51,865 nt of DNA from Clostridia bacterium (GCA_017455905.1 JAFTLQ010000022.1:1-51865), one strand, 5' to 3'. Shown: positions 40,851 to 49,792, numbered from the stretch's first letter. The notes: generated by a model not told the origin, from the letters alone. A program made the numbers and translations.

Positions 40851-42095
40851 TCATCCCTTGCGGTCGATGATAAAATGCTTGGGGACGCCACCCTCGAATA
40901 CAAGCGGCACCTCGCCCAAAATGAGCGGCTTAAGATACCGCATGCAGGCATCCGTCACGCCGTTTGCTTCGTCGTTTATGTATTCGTCGGGCACCGAGCG
41001 GATGGCGTTGGCAATGCCTCCGATATCCTCCGCCGCGACCGTGACCGCATACGGCTCGTCCGCCTGACGGACGAAGGTCATCATGACGCCGCTCTTCCCT
41101 TCCTTGGCGGCCGTCACAGCCGCCGCTCCGATGGTAAGAGATTCCTCTATATCGGTAAGAGAGGACACATGCGAGGCACAGCGCTGCGGAAGATTGAGCT
41201 CCACCGAGCGCACCTTGCAGCCAAGCCTTTCCTTGACCACGCGCTCCAGCGCCTTACCCGCACCGGCAAGATAGGTATGTCCGAACACATCCTTTGCATC
41301 GGACGAGGTGCCCGCGCTAACGTACGTTCCGTCGGCAAAACGGATGCCCTCGGACACCGCCACCAGCACGGCAGGATGTTGCATTTGTACGCGCTGGATG
41401 TCCTCAACGAACTGCTCGATGGAAAACGGCTTTTCGGGCAGATAGATAAGATCGGGGCCGATGCCGTCGTTGACACCTGCCAAGGCGGCTGCGGTCGTCA
41501 GCCAACCGGCGTCCCGTCCCATGATCTCCACGATCGTTACGGCTCGTACGGTATATACGGCGATATCGCGAAGCATCTCCTTCACCGTTGTGGCAATATA
41601 TTTGGCCGCCGAACCGAAGCCCGGCGTATGATCGGTACAAACAAGGTCATTATCGATGGTCTTCGGCACACCGATGACGCGAAGCTCATAGCCGACCGAT
41701 ACGGCATAGCGGGACAGCTTTAAGACGGTATCCATCGAATCGTTGCCGCCTATATAAAAGACGTAACGGATATCATGCGCCTTGAGAACGCGCAGAACGG
41801 TCTCGTAATCGTCCGCCGCTCTCTCGGGGTCACCAAGACGGAAACGACAGGAGCCGAGAGCGGCCGCCGGCGTATGAGACAGACACGCAAGATCTTCCTC
41901 GCTGTACGACGACATATCCACAAGATCCTCGCGCATAAAGCCCTCGATCCCGTTTCTCATGCCGTACACCTTTCCGATATACCCCTCGGCTATCGCAGCC
42001 TTAGCACCGCGAATGACGCCGGCAAGGGTCGCATTGATCGCGGCTGTAGGACCTCCCGACTGGCCGACGACGGCGTTTCCCTTTAAAAAATTCAT
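40851..42095 (-). CDS. pfp: Pyrophosphate-type phosphofructokinase
   Basis: A 414-residue phosphofructokinase-family enzyme that phosphorylates fructose 6-phosphate. The phosphate-donor loop reads YIGGNDSMDT and the catalytic loop VPKTIDNDL, with Lys before Thr-Ile-Asp as in PPi-dependent enzymes (ATP enzymes have GGDGS). MGRDAGWLTTAAAL is the substrate loop. PPi use is inferred from these residues and from the >400-residue length (ATP-PFK is ~320). ATG 42095 follows ACGGAGGAGCGGAGC. It stands alone behind its own promoter. Confidence 0.9.
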   Translation of the reverse strand: MNFLKGNAVVGQSGGPTAAINATLAGVIRGAKAAIAEGYIGKVYGMRNGIEGFMREDLVDMSSYSEEDLACLSHTPAAALGSCRFRLGDPERAADDYETVLRVLKAHDIRYVFYIGGNDSMDTVLKLSRYAVSVGYELRVIGVPKTIDNDLVCTDHTPGFGSAAKYIATTVKEMLRDIAVYTVRAVTIVEIMGRDAGWLTTAAALAGVNDGIGPDLIYLPEKPFSIEQFVEDIQRVQMQHPAVLVAVSEGIRFADGTYVSAGTSSDAKDVFGHTYLAGAGKALERVVKERLGCKVRSVELNLPQRCASHVSSLTDIEESLTIGAAAVTAAKEGKSGVMMTFVRQADEPYAVTVAAEDIGGIANAIRSVPDEYINDEANGVTDACMRYLKPLILGEVPLVFEGGVPKHFIIDRKG

Positions 42096-42130
42096 GCTCC
42101 GCTCCTCCGTATGTTTCAATTGTCGCCTTC

Positions 42131-42159
42131 ATTGTATCATACTTTTCGGAAGAATGCAA
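42131..42159 (-). promoter_or_regulatory. Promoter of the phosphofructokinase gene
   Basis: Minus strand: -35 TTGCAT (complement of 42154-42159), 17-bp spacer, -10 TACAAT (complement of 42131-42136). Confidence 0.65.
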
Positions 42160-42183
42160 TCGTTTTTTCGTTTTTAGGTCGTT

Positions 42184-42735
42184 TTATGTCGTCTCTGTTT
42201 CCTTTTCCGCCCCGGATGGCAGCAAACGGCCAACATCCAAATGCCCCACCGCCGCGCGGATGTACGAGGTGCGGTCAAACCCGTAGTCAAGAAAATACGC
42301 GTGCTCGCAAACGTCCAAGGCCAACGTCGGCAGGCATCCCTGCCGCAAAAAGCTGCCGATGTCCTCCGCCGTATGCAGTCGCCCGCCCCTGTCCGTTCCT
42401 ATGTATAAAAAGGCGTGCGCGGCCGCCGCCTCCTCGCACAGGCGGTGAAAGAAAGACGTCAAGCCGCCGCAAAACCGACAAAAAGCGTCCCCAACCGACG
42501 GATAGACGCAAAACGACGAGAAATACAGCGTATGCGACGCGCTTGCCACCGCTTCCTCATACAGTGCGCGTGTATCCTCGCGTGTTCGGCGACGGTACAG
42601 CTCGATCAATGTGCGATCGTCACGCGGCGGTCCCTTACGCAAGACCTGCTCGCGCAGACACAGGCTCGTCGCATGATCGCGATGTCGCTTCAGCGCCCCC
42701 TCGCTGATAAACTGTAAGATCCCAAGCTCCTCCAT
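42184..42735 (-). CDS. Divergent Fe/Mn superoxide-dismutase-like protein
   Basis: A 183-residue protein with the skeleton of an Fe/Mn SOD. A helical start contains RHRDHATSL where the first ligand His would be. SASHTLYFSSF resembles the NHxxFF helix. LALDVCEHAYFLDYGFDRTSYI matches the LDVWEHAYYLDY signature with Asp and His ligands kept but the active-site Trp replaced by Cys. So all four metal ligands may be present while the pocket is altered; dismutase activity is uncertain. Two starts are possible: ATG 42747, directly abutting a terminator T-run, or ATG 42735 with GGAGG five bases before it (chosen). Confidence 0.65.
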   Translation of the reverse strand: MEELGILQFISEGALKRHRDHATSLCLREQVLRKGPPRDDRTLIELYRRRTREDTRALYEEAVASASHTLYFSSFCVYPSVGDAFCRFCGGLTSFFHRLCEEAAAAHAFLYIGTDRGGRLHTAEDIGSFLRQGCLPTLALDVCEHAYFLDYGFDRTSYIRAAVGHLDVGRLLPSGAEKETETT

Positions 42736-42754
42736 AATAGCCTCCATAAAAAAA

Positions 42755-42790
42755 CATCCTCTCCTTCACAATAGTATGAAGGAGGGGATG
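42755..42790 (-). terminator. hslO terminator whose 3' arm carries a Shine-Dalgarno
   Basis: Plus-strand arms CATCCTCTCCTTC (42755-42767) and GAAGGAGGGGATG (42778-42790), one wobble. On the minus strand the stem is followed by TTTTTTT and then at once by the ATG of the SOD-like gene. The second arm, GAAGGAGAGGATG, includes AAGGAG, so folding would both terminate transcription and hide a ribosome site. Confidence 0.8.
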
Positions 42791-42796
42791 CAGAGG

Positions 42797-43693
42797 TTAT
42801 TTCGATGAAAGAAGCTGTTGCTCGGTATACGTGTAGGCATGATTGCAGAAGCGGCAGATCGCGGTCAGCTCGCGCGGCTTGCCCTCATCCTGCTGCTGTT
42901 GCAGCAGCTCACGGATCTGCTCTTCGCCGATGGAAAGCAGCTTTTTCTTCATTCGTCCGTTGGAGCAATCGCACCGATAGGCGGGCGCCACCGTATCAAA
43001 TACGTCGTACGGAATATCCTCCATGATGAGATCCGCCACGTCCTTCAAGGTCTTTCCTTCGGCAAACAAGTGCGACATGCTCGGCAAGCGGGCGGCGTTG
43101 CGCTCGATCAGGCTGACCGTTTGCTCATCGGGAAACGGCATCAGCTGCACGAGAACACCGCCTGCCGACAGGCAGGTGCGATCCTTATCTACCAGAACGC
43201 CGAGAGACAGAACCGTAGGTATCTGCTCACTCACCGCAAAATACGTAGCGATATCCTCCGCGATCTCGCCTGTAACGATGTCCGTAAGACCTGTCTGCGG
43301 CGGCTGATCGCCGAGCGATTTGACAAAGGACAGCGTTCCTGCTCCGACAGCGGCACCGACGTCCAGCTTGCCGTTGGTTTTTCTCGGCGGATCCGCCAAG
43401 GGGTTTTCCACGTAGCTTTTGACGTTCCCGTAGTAATCCGCCACGACGATCATGCGGCCGAGCGGTCCGTCGCCCTGAAAGGTCACCGTCAGCGTGTCCC
43501 CCGCCTCCGGCAAAAGCGTTCCGATCATGGATGCCGCCGTCAATGTGCGACCGACCGCGGCCGTCGCCGTCGGTGCCGTATGGTGAACGCGGATCATCTC
43601 ATTGACAAGATCGCGGCTGTTCATGACCAGAAGTCGTGCCGAGCCGTCGTGCGTCATACCGCGCAGAATACAACCGTTTTGTTTGTCTTGCAT
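42797..43693 (-). CDS. hslO: Redox-regulated chaperone Hsp33
   Basis: A 298-residue holdase activated by oxidation. The N-terminal fold has GTLLPEAGDTLTVTFQGDGPLG and GAGTLSFVKSLG. The C-terminal redox switch has CDCSNGRMKKKLLSIG and ICRFCNHAYTYTE, the CxC and CxxC zinc cysteines. It lies 12 bases after the methyltransferase stop and is the end of the long minus-strand transcription unit that starts at 49685, closed by a terminator. Confidence 0.96.
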   Translation of the reverse strand: MQDKQNGCILRGMTHDGSARLLVMNSRDLVNEMIRVHHTAPTATAAVGRTLTAASMIGTLLPEAGDTLTVTFQGDGPLGRMIVVADYYGNVKSYVENPLADPPRKTNGKLDVGAAVGAGTLSFVKSLGDQPPQTGLTDIVTGEIAEDIATYFAVSEQIPTVLSLGVLVDKDRTCLSAGGVLVQLMPFPDEQTVSLIERNAARLPSMSHLFAEGKTLKDVADLIMEDIPYDVFDTVAPAYRCDCSNGRMKKKLLSIGEEQIRELLQQQQDEGKPRELTAICRFCNHAYTYTEQQLLSSK

Positions 43694-43705
43694 AGTTCGT
43701 ACCTC

Positions 43706-44482
43706 TCATTCCATCCCCGTCAGCATCGGCTTTTTACACCGTGCCGCGATATATATTCGTTCGTCCTCGTCCGACGCCTCGGTAAAATCAAAATCCGCAT
43801 ACGCGCCGATCCATTCAAAGCCCGCGTCCTGCAAATGCTTTTTCATGATACGAAGCGTATACATACGCTCCGTTTGTACGTCCTCCATACGATCGTAGCG
43901 GCCGTCCGCGCCTTCGCGGAAGACCGTTATATAGAAATCGCACAAGCGTCGCTTGGGATCGTAGCTGTTCTCCCAAATACAAACGCTGTCGCCGGTCTGC
44001 ATCGTATACACCTGATCGGCATAGACCGTTTCAAACTTGCGTTTACCGTTGATGTCAAAAAGAAACAGACCGTCGGGCACGAGGTAATTGTGTACCAGCG
44101 ACAGGCACGCATCCAGCTCCCGCGTCGTGGTCAGGTGATTGATGCAATCTAAGCACGACACCGTGACGTCGACCGTTCCGTACAGCTCGAACGCCGTCAT
44201 GTCCTGACAAAGAAATAAGATCTGCCCCGTTTTTCCTTCCTTTTCTGCCGTTTCCATGGCAACACCGAGCATATCGGGAGAAATATCAACGCCCGTCATG
44301 TCATAGCCGCGGCGCGCAAGCTCCAGGGTCATACGCCCCGTACCGCAGCCGAGATCCAGCACGAGCTGCGGTGTACCGTGAGGGTAATGCCGACGCATCA
44401 GCTCCTCCAAAAAATCCGCCCATCGCCCGTAATCCATGTCACGGTTGACCTCGTCGTAAAAGGGCGCTATCATATCGTACAT
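43706..44482 (-). CDS. Class I SAM-dependent methyltransferase
   Basis: A 258-residue Rossmann-fold methyltransferase. An N-terminal YDMIAPFYDEVNRDMDYGRWADFLE segment leads to motif I LVLDLGCGTGRMTLELA (about 38-54), motif II GVDISPDML and motif IV region VDVTVSCLDCINHL. It lacks the NPPY/DPPY motif of adenine DNA methyltransferases, so a small-molecule, RNA or protein substrate is likelier. Its start overlaps the helicase stop by 13 bases and hslO follows 12 bases later. The substrate is unknown. Confidence 0.85.
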   Translation of the reverse strand: MYDMIAPFYDEVNRDMDYGRWADFLEELMRRHYPHGTPQLVLDLGCGTGRMTLELARRGYDMTGVDISPDMLGVAMETAEKEGKTGQILFLCQDMTAFELYGTVDVTVSCLDCINHLTTTRELDACLSLVHNYLVPDGLFLFDINGKRKFETVYADQVYTMQTGDSVCIWENSYDPKRRLCDFYITVFREGADGRYDRMEDVQTERMYTLRIMKKHLQDAGFEWIGAYADFDFTEASDEDERIYIAARCKKPMLTGME

Positions 44483-46746
44483 GCGTCATCCTCCTTATCA
44501 GATGATGGTATTTCTCCGAGGAAGCGAACGAAGACCTCAGACGGACACAGCCGATCGGCCGCAAAGGCCTCGCGCAAAAGCTCGGCAGGCAAATATTCGT
44601 CGTACTTGTCGTATACCGGACATTCGCCGGAGAAAACGAGGGATTGCGGATGGATACCGTCGCGGCGTAAGATATCGGCCAGTCTTTCCTCCAGCCCCGC
44701 ACCCGCGCCGTCACGCGCCTTAAAGGTGATATACCAGCACCATTCGCTCTGAATGTCCGATATACCTAGCTCGTCCGCATATAGCTTCAACAGACGGCGC
44801 ACCGTCTGAAAGGCACAGGTGCCAAGCCACGGGAACATGACATAGCTCTGTCCGCCGAGTGGGATAACGAGCCGCCGATCCATGCCGGTCGCGGCCGCGA
44901 TCCGTCGCGCATCCTCCAAACGTGCTTTCGCATTTTCGGATAAAAACGGATACGTTTTTCCGTTAAAGAGAACGCGGCGCATAGCCACAAGCATCTTGGT
45001 ATGGATCTCTCCCGTGCCACCGGGCCAGGAGATCTCCATCTTCCCGTCGACCGCCTTGACAAAGATCAGGCGGCGCGGCACATCGACCTCAAGGACCTCC
45101 CATACGCGGCCGGCTAAGGCAAAGCGGTCCCCGACGGGCGGCGGCGTTGTGATGGTTCCGATCTCTTCACTGCCCGCACGCACGGTGAAATCCTCGCTGT
45201 CCTTAAAAACAGCGTAAAATTTATAGCTGTTCGTCAGCCTCTCGCCGGCAAGTCCAACGATAAGGCCGTGCCCCTCTGTCATTTCAATATAGTCCTGATT
45301 GATCATGGACACGAGCAGCTCGCGGTAGGTTTCTTTTGGAATAACCGAGAGAGGAGGCAAGGATAGCACGCGCTTGGCAAGCACCTTGGCCGTCATTTCA
45401 CCGCCCGAGGCAAGAATGCTCAGCGTCTGCTGAAAGGCAAGACTGAGCGGCATACGCCGCACCTTTGGCGGCTCAATGAAGCGCTCCTCCCCATAGAGAT
45501 CGAGGATCGCGATCCCTCGCAAAAGATCAAAGGGGATCAACTCGGGAAGCGGTGCGTTCGGCAGCGGCGTTTCCTCACGGAAAACGAGAAGCATTTGCGG
45601 CGCCTCGCCCCGTCGGCCCGAGCGACCGAGGCGCTGCAAGAAGGAGGAGACCGTCGTGGGCGCACCGACCTGTGCCACCCGCTCCAGGCGGCCGATATCA
45701 ATGCCAAGCTCCATCGTCACCGTCGCACAGGTCACGGCCTGCTGTATGCTCTCGTCCTTCATACGAAGCTCGGCGTCCTCGCGCAAGGAGGCCGACAGGT
45801 TGCCGTGATGGATCAAAAATACGTCTTTATCTCCGCGCGCCTTGGCGATCTGACGAAGGGTCGCCGTGACGTATTCCGTTTCCTCGCGGGAATTGGAAAA
45901 GACCAAGGCTTTTTTTCCATATACACCGTCGTATAAAAACTCGTAGCCGGCGTCGAGCCTTGCCCGACCGCCCAAGTCACGGCTCGCCACATCCTCGGCG
46001 GTTGCATGCGTTTGCCGTTCGTTCGGATTTTGAATATAGAAATGCTCCATACCGATCATCCATTTGAGCGGTGTCCGCTCGGGGATCGGCGCATCGGTCG
46101 GTCGCCCGGTCCCCGCTCCCAGCCAATCGGCGCTCAGACGCACGTCACCGACCGTTGCGCTCAAGCCGATACGGCGCGGATGATATCCGATCAGACGCGC
46201 CATACGCGCAAGCTGACACATGACCTGATTGCCTCGGTCGGTTCCGATCAGGGCGTGGATCTCGTCGATAATGACGTACCGAAGCCCTCCGAACAGACGC
46301 GGAATATCGTTGGAGCGGTTCATCAGCATGGATTCGAGCGATTCGGGCGTGATCTGTAAAATGCCCTCGGGCTCCTTCAAAAGCTTTTCCTTGTGCGAGC
46401 GTCCCACGTCCCCATGCCAATGCGTTACGGGGATACAGGAGCGGGACAGGACCTCCTCCATACGGTAAAACTGGTCGTTGATCAGCGATTTCAGCGGAGC
46501 AACGTACAGCACGCGCACCGACGGTGCCGCGGGCGCTGAGGACAGAATATCCGCAAGAACGGGAAAAAACGCCGCCTCCGTTTTTCCGGAAGCCGTGGAC
46601 GAGGAAAGCAGAAGATTGTGATCGGTATCAAACAGCACGCGTGCCGCCTCCAGCTGGATCTTTCTCAGCTCCGTCCAACCGTGCGAATAGATGTACTCTT
46701 GAATAAACGGGGGAAACCGTTCAAATATACGATCGGCATCTGTCAT
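44470..46746 (-). CDS. Lhr-like DEAD/DEAH-box helicase (BrxHI-like)
   Basis: A 758-residue SF2 helicase. Motif I STASGKTEAAF at 50-60, Ia YVAPLKSLINDQ, II VIIDEIHALIG (161-164 DEIH), III GLSATVGD, then the second RecA fold with FSNSREETEYV and RLGRSGRRGEAPQ (motif VI). A winged-helix and Lhr-core-like C-terminal part continue to the end. This is the architecture of Lhr-core and BREX-associated BrxHI helicases. AAGGAGATGCGGT precedes ATG. It is the third gene of the TerB / BrxD-like / helicase module, 24 bases after the ATPase gene. Confidence 0.88.
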   Translation of the reverse strand: MTDADRIFERFPPFIQEYIYSHGWTELRKIQLEAARVLFDTDHNLLLSSSTASGKTEAAFFPVLADILSSAPAAPSVRVLYVAPLKSLINDQFYRMEEVLSRSCIPVTHWHGDVGRSHKEKLLKEPEGILQITPESLESMLMNRSNDIPRLFGGLRYVIIDEIHALIGTDRGNQVMCQLARMARLIGYHPRRIGLSATVGDVRLSADWLGAGTGRPTDAPIPERTPLKWMIGMEHFYIQNPNERQTHATAEDVASRDLGGRARLDAGYEFLYDGVYGKKALVFSNSREETEYVTATLRQIAKARGDKDVFLIHHGNLSASLREDAELRMKDESIQQAVTCATVTMELGIDIGRLERVAQVGAPTTVSSFLQRLGRSGRRGEAPQMLLVFREETPLPNAPLPELIPFDLLRGIAILDLYGEERFIEPPKVRRMPLSLAFQQTLSILASGGEMTAKVLAKRVLSLPPLSVIPKETYRELLVSMINQDYIEMTEGHGLIVGLAGERLTNSYKFYAVFKDSEDFTVRAGSEEIGTITTPPPVGDRFALAGRVWEVLEVDVPRRLIFVKAVDGKMEISWPGGTGEIHTKMLVAMRRVLFNGKTYPFLSENAKARLEDARRIAAATGMDRRLVIPLGGQSYVMFPWLGTCAFQTVRRLLKLYADELGISDIQSEWCWYITFKARDGAGAGLEERLADILRRDGIHPQSLVFSGECPVYDKYDEYLPAELLREAFAADRLCPSEVFVRFLGEIPSSDKEDDACTI

Positions 46747-46770
46747 ACCGCATCTCCTTTCTGCCTTAAA

Positions 46771-48135
46771 TTAAAGCTCAATATCAAATACTGTGACCTT
46801 GTTTTTTGTTTGTGTCTGTTCCGAAGCCCGCACAGGCTCCTGCGCGGTTGCATCGGTGCGATTCATCCCCTCCAGCAACCGCTCGAAGGTCGCCTCGGGA
46901 TTATCACGAAGGATATTCAGAAGCGTCAGATAGTCGCGGATGATCTCACGCGGCGTGATCAGCTCCTCCGCTCCGGCGCGGCTCAGGGACAGAGTCATAA
47001 AGCGCTCGATCTGCGCATCGGTCAGCGGCGCTTCGGTCAAGCCCTCGCGCTGCATATACAGCACCGTCAAACGGTGAACGAGCGCAAAAAGCTCGTTATC
47101 CGACAAGCGGCGCAGGCGGATGACGGGCGAGGAAAGCGTCTGATACCCCATGCTTCCGTAACGCGAATCCTCCAAACGGCTCTTCAGCGCATCGTAGCTG
47201 AACAGACCGCGGCGCGTGTCCTCAAGGAACTGCGGCGTACCGCCGAAGAATACGCCGAGATACGGCGCACGTCCCTGCAGGGTATCGTTGAATATCGACA
47301 GGATCTTTTCATAGTTCGCCTCGCGCGATATACGGTTGGGGATCTTATAGAGGTTGACGCACTCGTCAATAAACAACAGCAGGCCCGCATATCCTATGCG
47401 AACGGCGAGAACGGAAAAAAGCTTGATAAAGGAATACCAGTTGTCATCACCGATCACGGTACTGACGGAAAATCCGAGAGCCGCCTTGGCCTCCGTTTTT
47501 GTGGTAAACTCACCGCGCAACCAACGGATGCACGCGCTCGCGCGCTCTTGAGCGCCGTCAAGGGACGCGGTATAATATTCACCGAGAACACGGGCGAAAT
47601 CAAAGCCGCCGACATCCCCCTCGAGCTCGGACAGCTCGCGATACACGCGTGCCTTAAGCTGAGAGGAAAAGAGTTCATCCTCGGGAAGGATGCCTTCCTC
47701 GATCAGCTGCTGCTTCATTTGCGTCAGATGACGCGAAAGAATCGTCGTCAGAGCACCGCCCTCCGGCGATGCTTTAGAGGACAGATGCGTCATCAGCTCA
47801 CGGTAGGTGGCAAGTCCCGCACCGGAGCCACCCGTCAGTCGACGCTCGGGCGACAGATCGGCATCCGCCGTTAAAAAGCCACGCTCCAGCGCGTAGCCGC
47901 GGATCAGCTGGATCAAAAAGCTCTTTCCGCTGCCGTACCGACCGATAAGAAAGCGGCAAGCCGCGCCGCCCTCGGCCACGTGCGCCAGATTTTCCAGCAA
48001 GGAGACGATCTCCTCGTTTCGCCCGATGGCAATATACGGCGCGCCGCTACGCGGCACAACACCGGAGCCAAGCGCCGACAGCAGCGTATTTAAAATTCGT
48101 TTCGGAACCTTTACGTCCCCATATTCGAAAGCCAT
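46771..48135 (-). CDS. BrxD-like ATPase (DUF2791, BREX ATP-binding family)
   Basis: A 454-residue P-loop ATPase. Walker A is LIGRYGSGKSFL (GRYGSGKS, 65-72), Walker B GLLLFIDECVNLY (252-258), and a sensor-like region VFFGGTPQFLEDTRRGLFSYDAL follows. The start GDVKVPKRILNTLLSALGSGVVPR and AIGRNEEI are typical of the BREX BrxC/BrxD-like DUF2791 family. In BREX type 2 such ATPases pair with Lhr-like helicases; here the same pair occurs without PglX, PglZ or BrxA/B. It overlaps the TerB-gene end by 25 bases, indicating coupled translation. Confidence 0.87.
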   Translation of the reverse strand: MAFEYGDVKVPKRILNTLLSALGSGVVPRSGAPYIAIGRNEEIVSLLENLAHVAEGGAACRFLIGRYGSGKSFLIQLIRGYALERGFLTADADLSPERRLTGGSGAGLATYRELMTHLSSKASPEGGALTTILSRHLTQMKQQLIEEGILPEDELFSSQLKARVYRELSELEGDVGGFDFARVLGEYYTASLDGAQERASACIRWLRGEFTTKTEAKAALGFSVSTVIGDDNWYSFIKLFSVLAVRIGYAGLLLFIDECVNLYKIPNRISREANYEKILSIFNDTLQGRAPYLGVFFGGTPQFLEDTRRGLFSYDALKSRLEDSRYGSMGYQTLSSPVIRLRRLSDNELFALVHRLTVLYMQREGLTEAPLTDAQIERFMTLSLSRAGAEELITPREIIRDYLTLLNILRDNPEATFERLLEGMNRTDATAQEPVRASEQTQTKNKVTVFDIEL

Positions 48136-49685
48136 GCTTCCACATCCTCCCTGTAATCTTCAATCAAGCGATATCCCTGCTCCGATACGGTGAGTACAAC
48201 GTCACCAAGCTGCTCGGAAAAGGCCTCGTTGATCTCTTCTGCCAGCACGTCCGCGCTGACCGACGTCTCCACGTCCCCGACGAGCGCACGACGCAGAAGG
48301 TCGATATGCGCCCCCGAAAGTCCGTACGAAGAGTCGCAAGCCGTCTCCGCCACCGTGTCGGGGGCAGACGTCGCCGACGCTTCCTCTGCTTGTGACGCAC
48401 CCGAAAGCTCGAGCGCCTCCTCCTCGCTGACCAACCGAAGCGTATTGCTCCAGGACTGCTTTTCTATATCGATCGCCCCCGAAAAGGACAGAGCCTCCTG
48501 CGGTGCGTCGTATTTATGCTCATAGGCGGCCGTCTGCTCCCGACGTGCCGTTCGCTGTACGTCCTCGTATACGGTATCGAAATACCGATCGATGCACCGC
48601 TTATATTCGTCGGGCAAGTGCTTGACGGCCAGACGGCTTTTGACACCGAGAAGCGCGCGCAGGCGATTTTCGGTATATTTCACCGCTCCCGTTACCACGT
48701 CGCGCAGCTGCGTCGCACGGGCTACGGGATGATATTCGATCTCCAGACGGCATTTGACCTTATGCGTGCACAGCGAATTGGGGAAGGCATCGCGCACGAT
48801 GACGGCACGCGGCGAACGCATCCATTCGGCTTCCCGCAGGATACGGGCGATCAGCGGCCCCATCGCGCCACGCATATGTCCCTCAAAGGCATCTTTGCTG
48901 TCGCCTGTAAAATAGCGGCTGGCGTGATAATCGTAATCGGAAAAATAGAGCAAAAGCGAGCCAAGCCCCTCCTCGGTCATGGCGTCCGCGTCAAAGAGAT
49001 AAAATTCCTTGAACGAGGTAGCGGCGATCAGCTCATTCAAATGCTCCTGCAGCAGCTGCACGGGAGGCGTCAGGCGGTATAGCAGGCAGTAATCCTGTAT
49101 CCAGACGGAAAAGAGCTTATCCAGCGCACGAAGATCGCGCCGATAGGTCGTCCAAAGGCTGACGAGCCGGGAAAGTCCCTGCTCCGCTGTCTGTTTTTCG
49201 GGCAGATTCAGCAGCTCATACACGTAGAGGTACACGTACGAATAATCCGTCCTCGGATATCGCCCGTGGCGCACCTCGTCGCGCCAATAAAAATAGTAAT
49301 CCTTTTGCTCCCTTGTCATTTGCTCATACTGCGGCATGTAAGAATAGAAAGGAACAAAGGGGCATTCGGCACCGCGCACGTCGTAATACAACTGCGCCGC
49401 CTTGCGGAAGCGGTCGTAAAAATCGTAGCGTCCCTCATAACGACGGATCGTTACCGACGTGATCAGGGGCTGCCGCTTTGGCACGTAGGTCTCGGTCGTG
49501 CACGCGCCCTCGTGCGTAGGGATCGTCAGCTGTCCGTCGGGATCATCCCCTCCTTCACTCGGCGCACCGTCGCTGTATTCATGCAAGGACACCTGAGAGG
49601 CAAAGGGTGAAAGGCGGCTCTGTTTTTTCGGCAAAAGCTTATCAAGATCCCAAAAATCGTCCCGTCTTTGACGTTTGTCCGACAT
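48111..49685 (-). CDS. TerB_N/TerB_C-domain protein
   Basis: A 524-residue soluble protein, first gene of the module. A disordered start (~60 residues) precedes a TerB_N-like domain with CPFVPFYSYMPQYEQMTREQKDY, FYWRDEVRHGRYPRTDYSYVYLYVYELLNLP. A helical middle follows, then a TerB_C-like end (LSGAHIDLLRRALVG, YRLIEDYREDVEAWL). TerB-type proteins are linked to tellurite and phage stress and membrane-proximal sensing. It may be the sensor or substrate-recognition subunit for the ATPase and helicase. ATG follows GAGAGGAGGCAATTT; a perfect consensus promoter drives it. Confidence 0.82.
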   Translation of the reverse strand: MSDKRQRRDDFWDLDKLLPKKQSRLSPFASQVSLHEYSDGAPSEGGDDPDGQLTIPTHEGACTTETYVPKRQPLITSVTIRRYEGRYDFYDRFRKAAQLYYDVRGAECPFVPFYSYMPQYEQMTREQKDYYFYWRDEVRHGRYPRTDYSYVYLYVYELLNLPEKQTAEQGLSRLVSLWTTYRRDLRALDKLFSVWIQDYCLLYRLTPPVQLLQEHLNELIAATSFKEFYLFDADAMTEEGLGSLLLYFSDYDYHASRYFTGDSKDAFEGHMRGAMGPLIARILREAEWMRSPRAVIVRDAFPNSLCTHKVKCRLEIEYHPVARATQLRDVVTGAVKYTENRLRALLGVKSRLAVKHLPDEYKRCIDRYFDTVYEDVQRTARREQTAAYEHKYDAPQEALSFSGAIDIEKQSWSNTLRLVSEEEALELSGASQAEEASATSAPDTVAETACDSSYGLSGAHIDLLRRALVGDVETSVSADVLAEEINEAFSEQLGDVVLTVSEQGYRLIEDYREDVEAWLSNMGT

Positions 49686-49716
49686 AAATTGCCTCCTCTC
49701 AAGATTGTATCAAATC

Positions 49717-49745
49717 ATTATACCATCTTTTTCGTTCTTTGTCAA
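49717..49745 (-). promoter_or_regulatory. Perfect consensus promoter of the TerB/BrxD/Lhr operon
   Basis: Minus strand: TTGACA (complement of 49740-49745), 17-bp spacer, TATAAT (complement of 49717-49722), about 30 bases before the ATG. No operator-like dyad is obvious, which suggests constitutive expression. Confidence 0.85.
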
Positions 49746-49763
49746 TTGCTTCGTAATTCTTTG

Positions 49764-49792
49764 TTGACTTTTTTTCTATTATATGCTAAAAT
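49764..49792 (+). promoter_or_regulatory. Promoter of the DUF951-ruvAB operon
   Basis: TTGACT (49764-49769), 17-bp spacer, TAAAAT (49787-49792), divergent from the TerB promoter only 18 bases away. Confidence 0.75.

Noticed and set aside
44470-49685. A complete BREX locus.
   Set aside because: Only BrxD-like and Lhr-like components are present; no alkaline-phosphatase PglZ, PglX methyltransferase, BrxA, BrxB or BrxL is seen.
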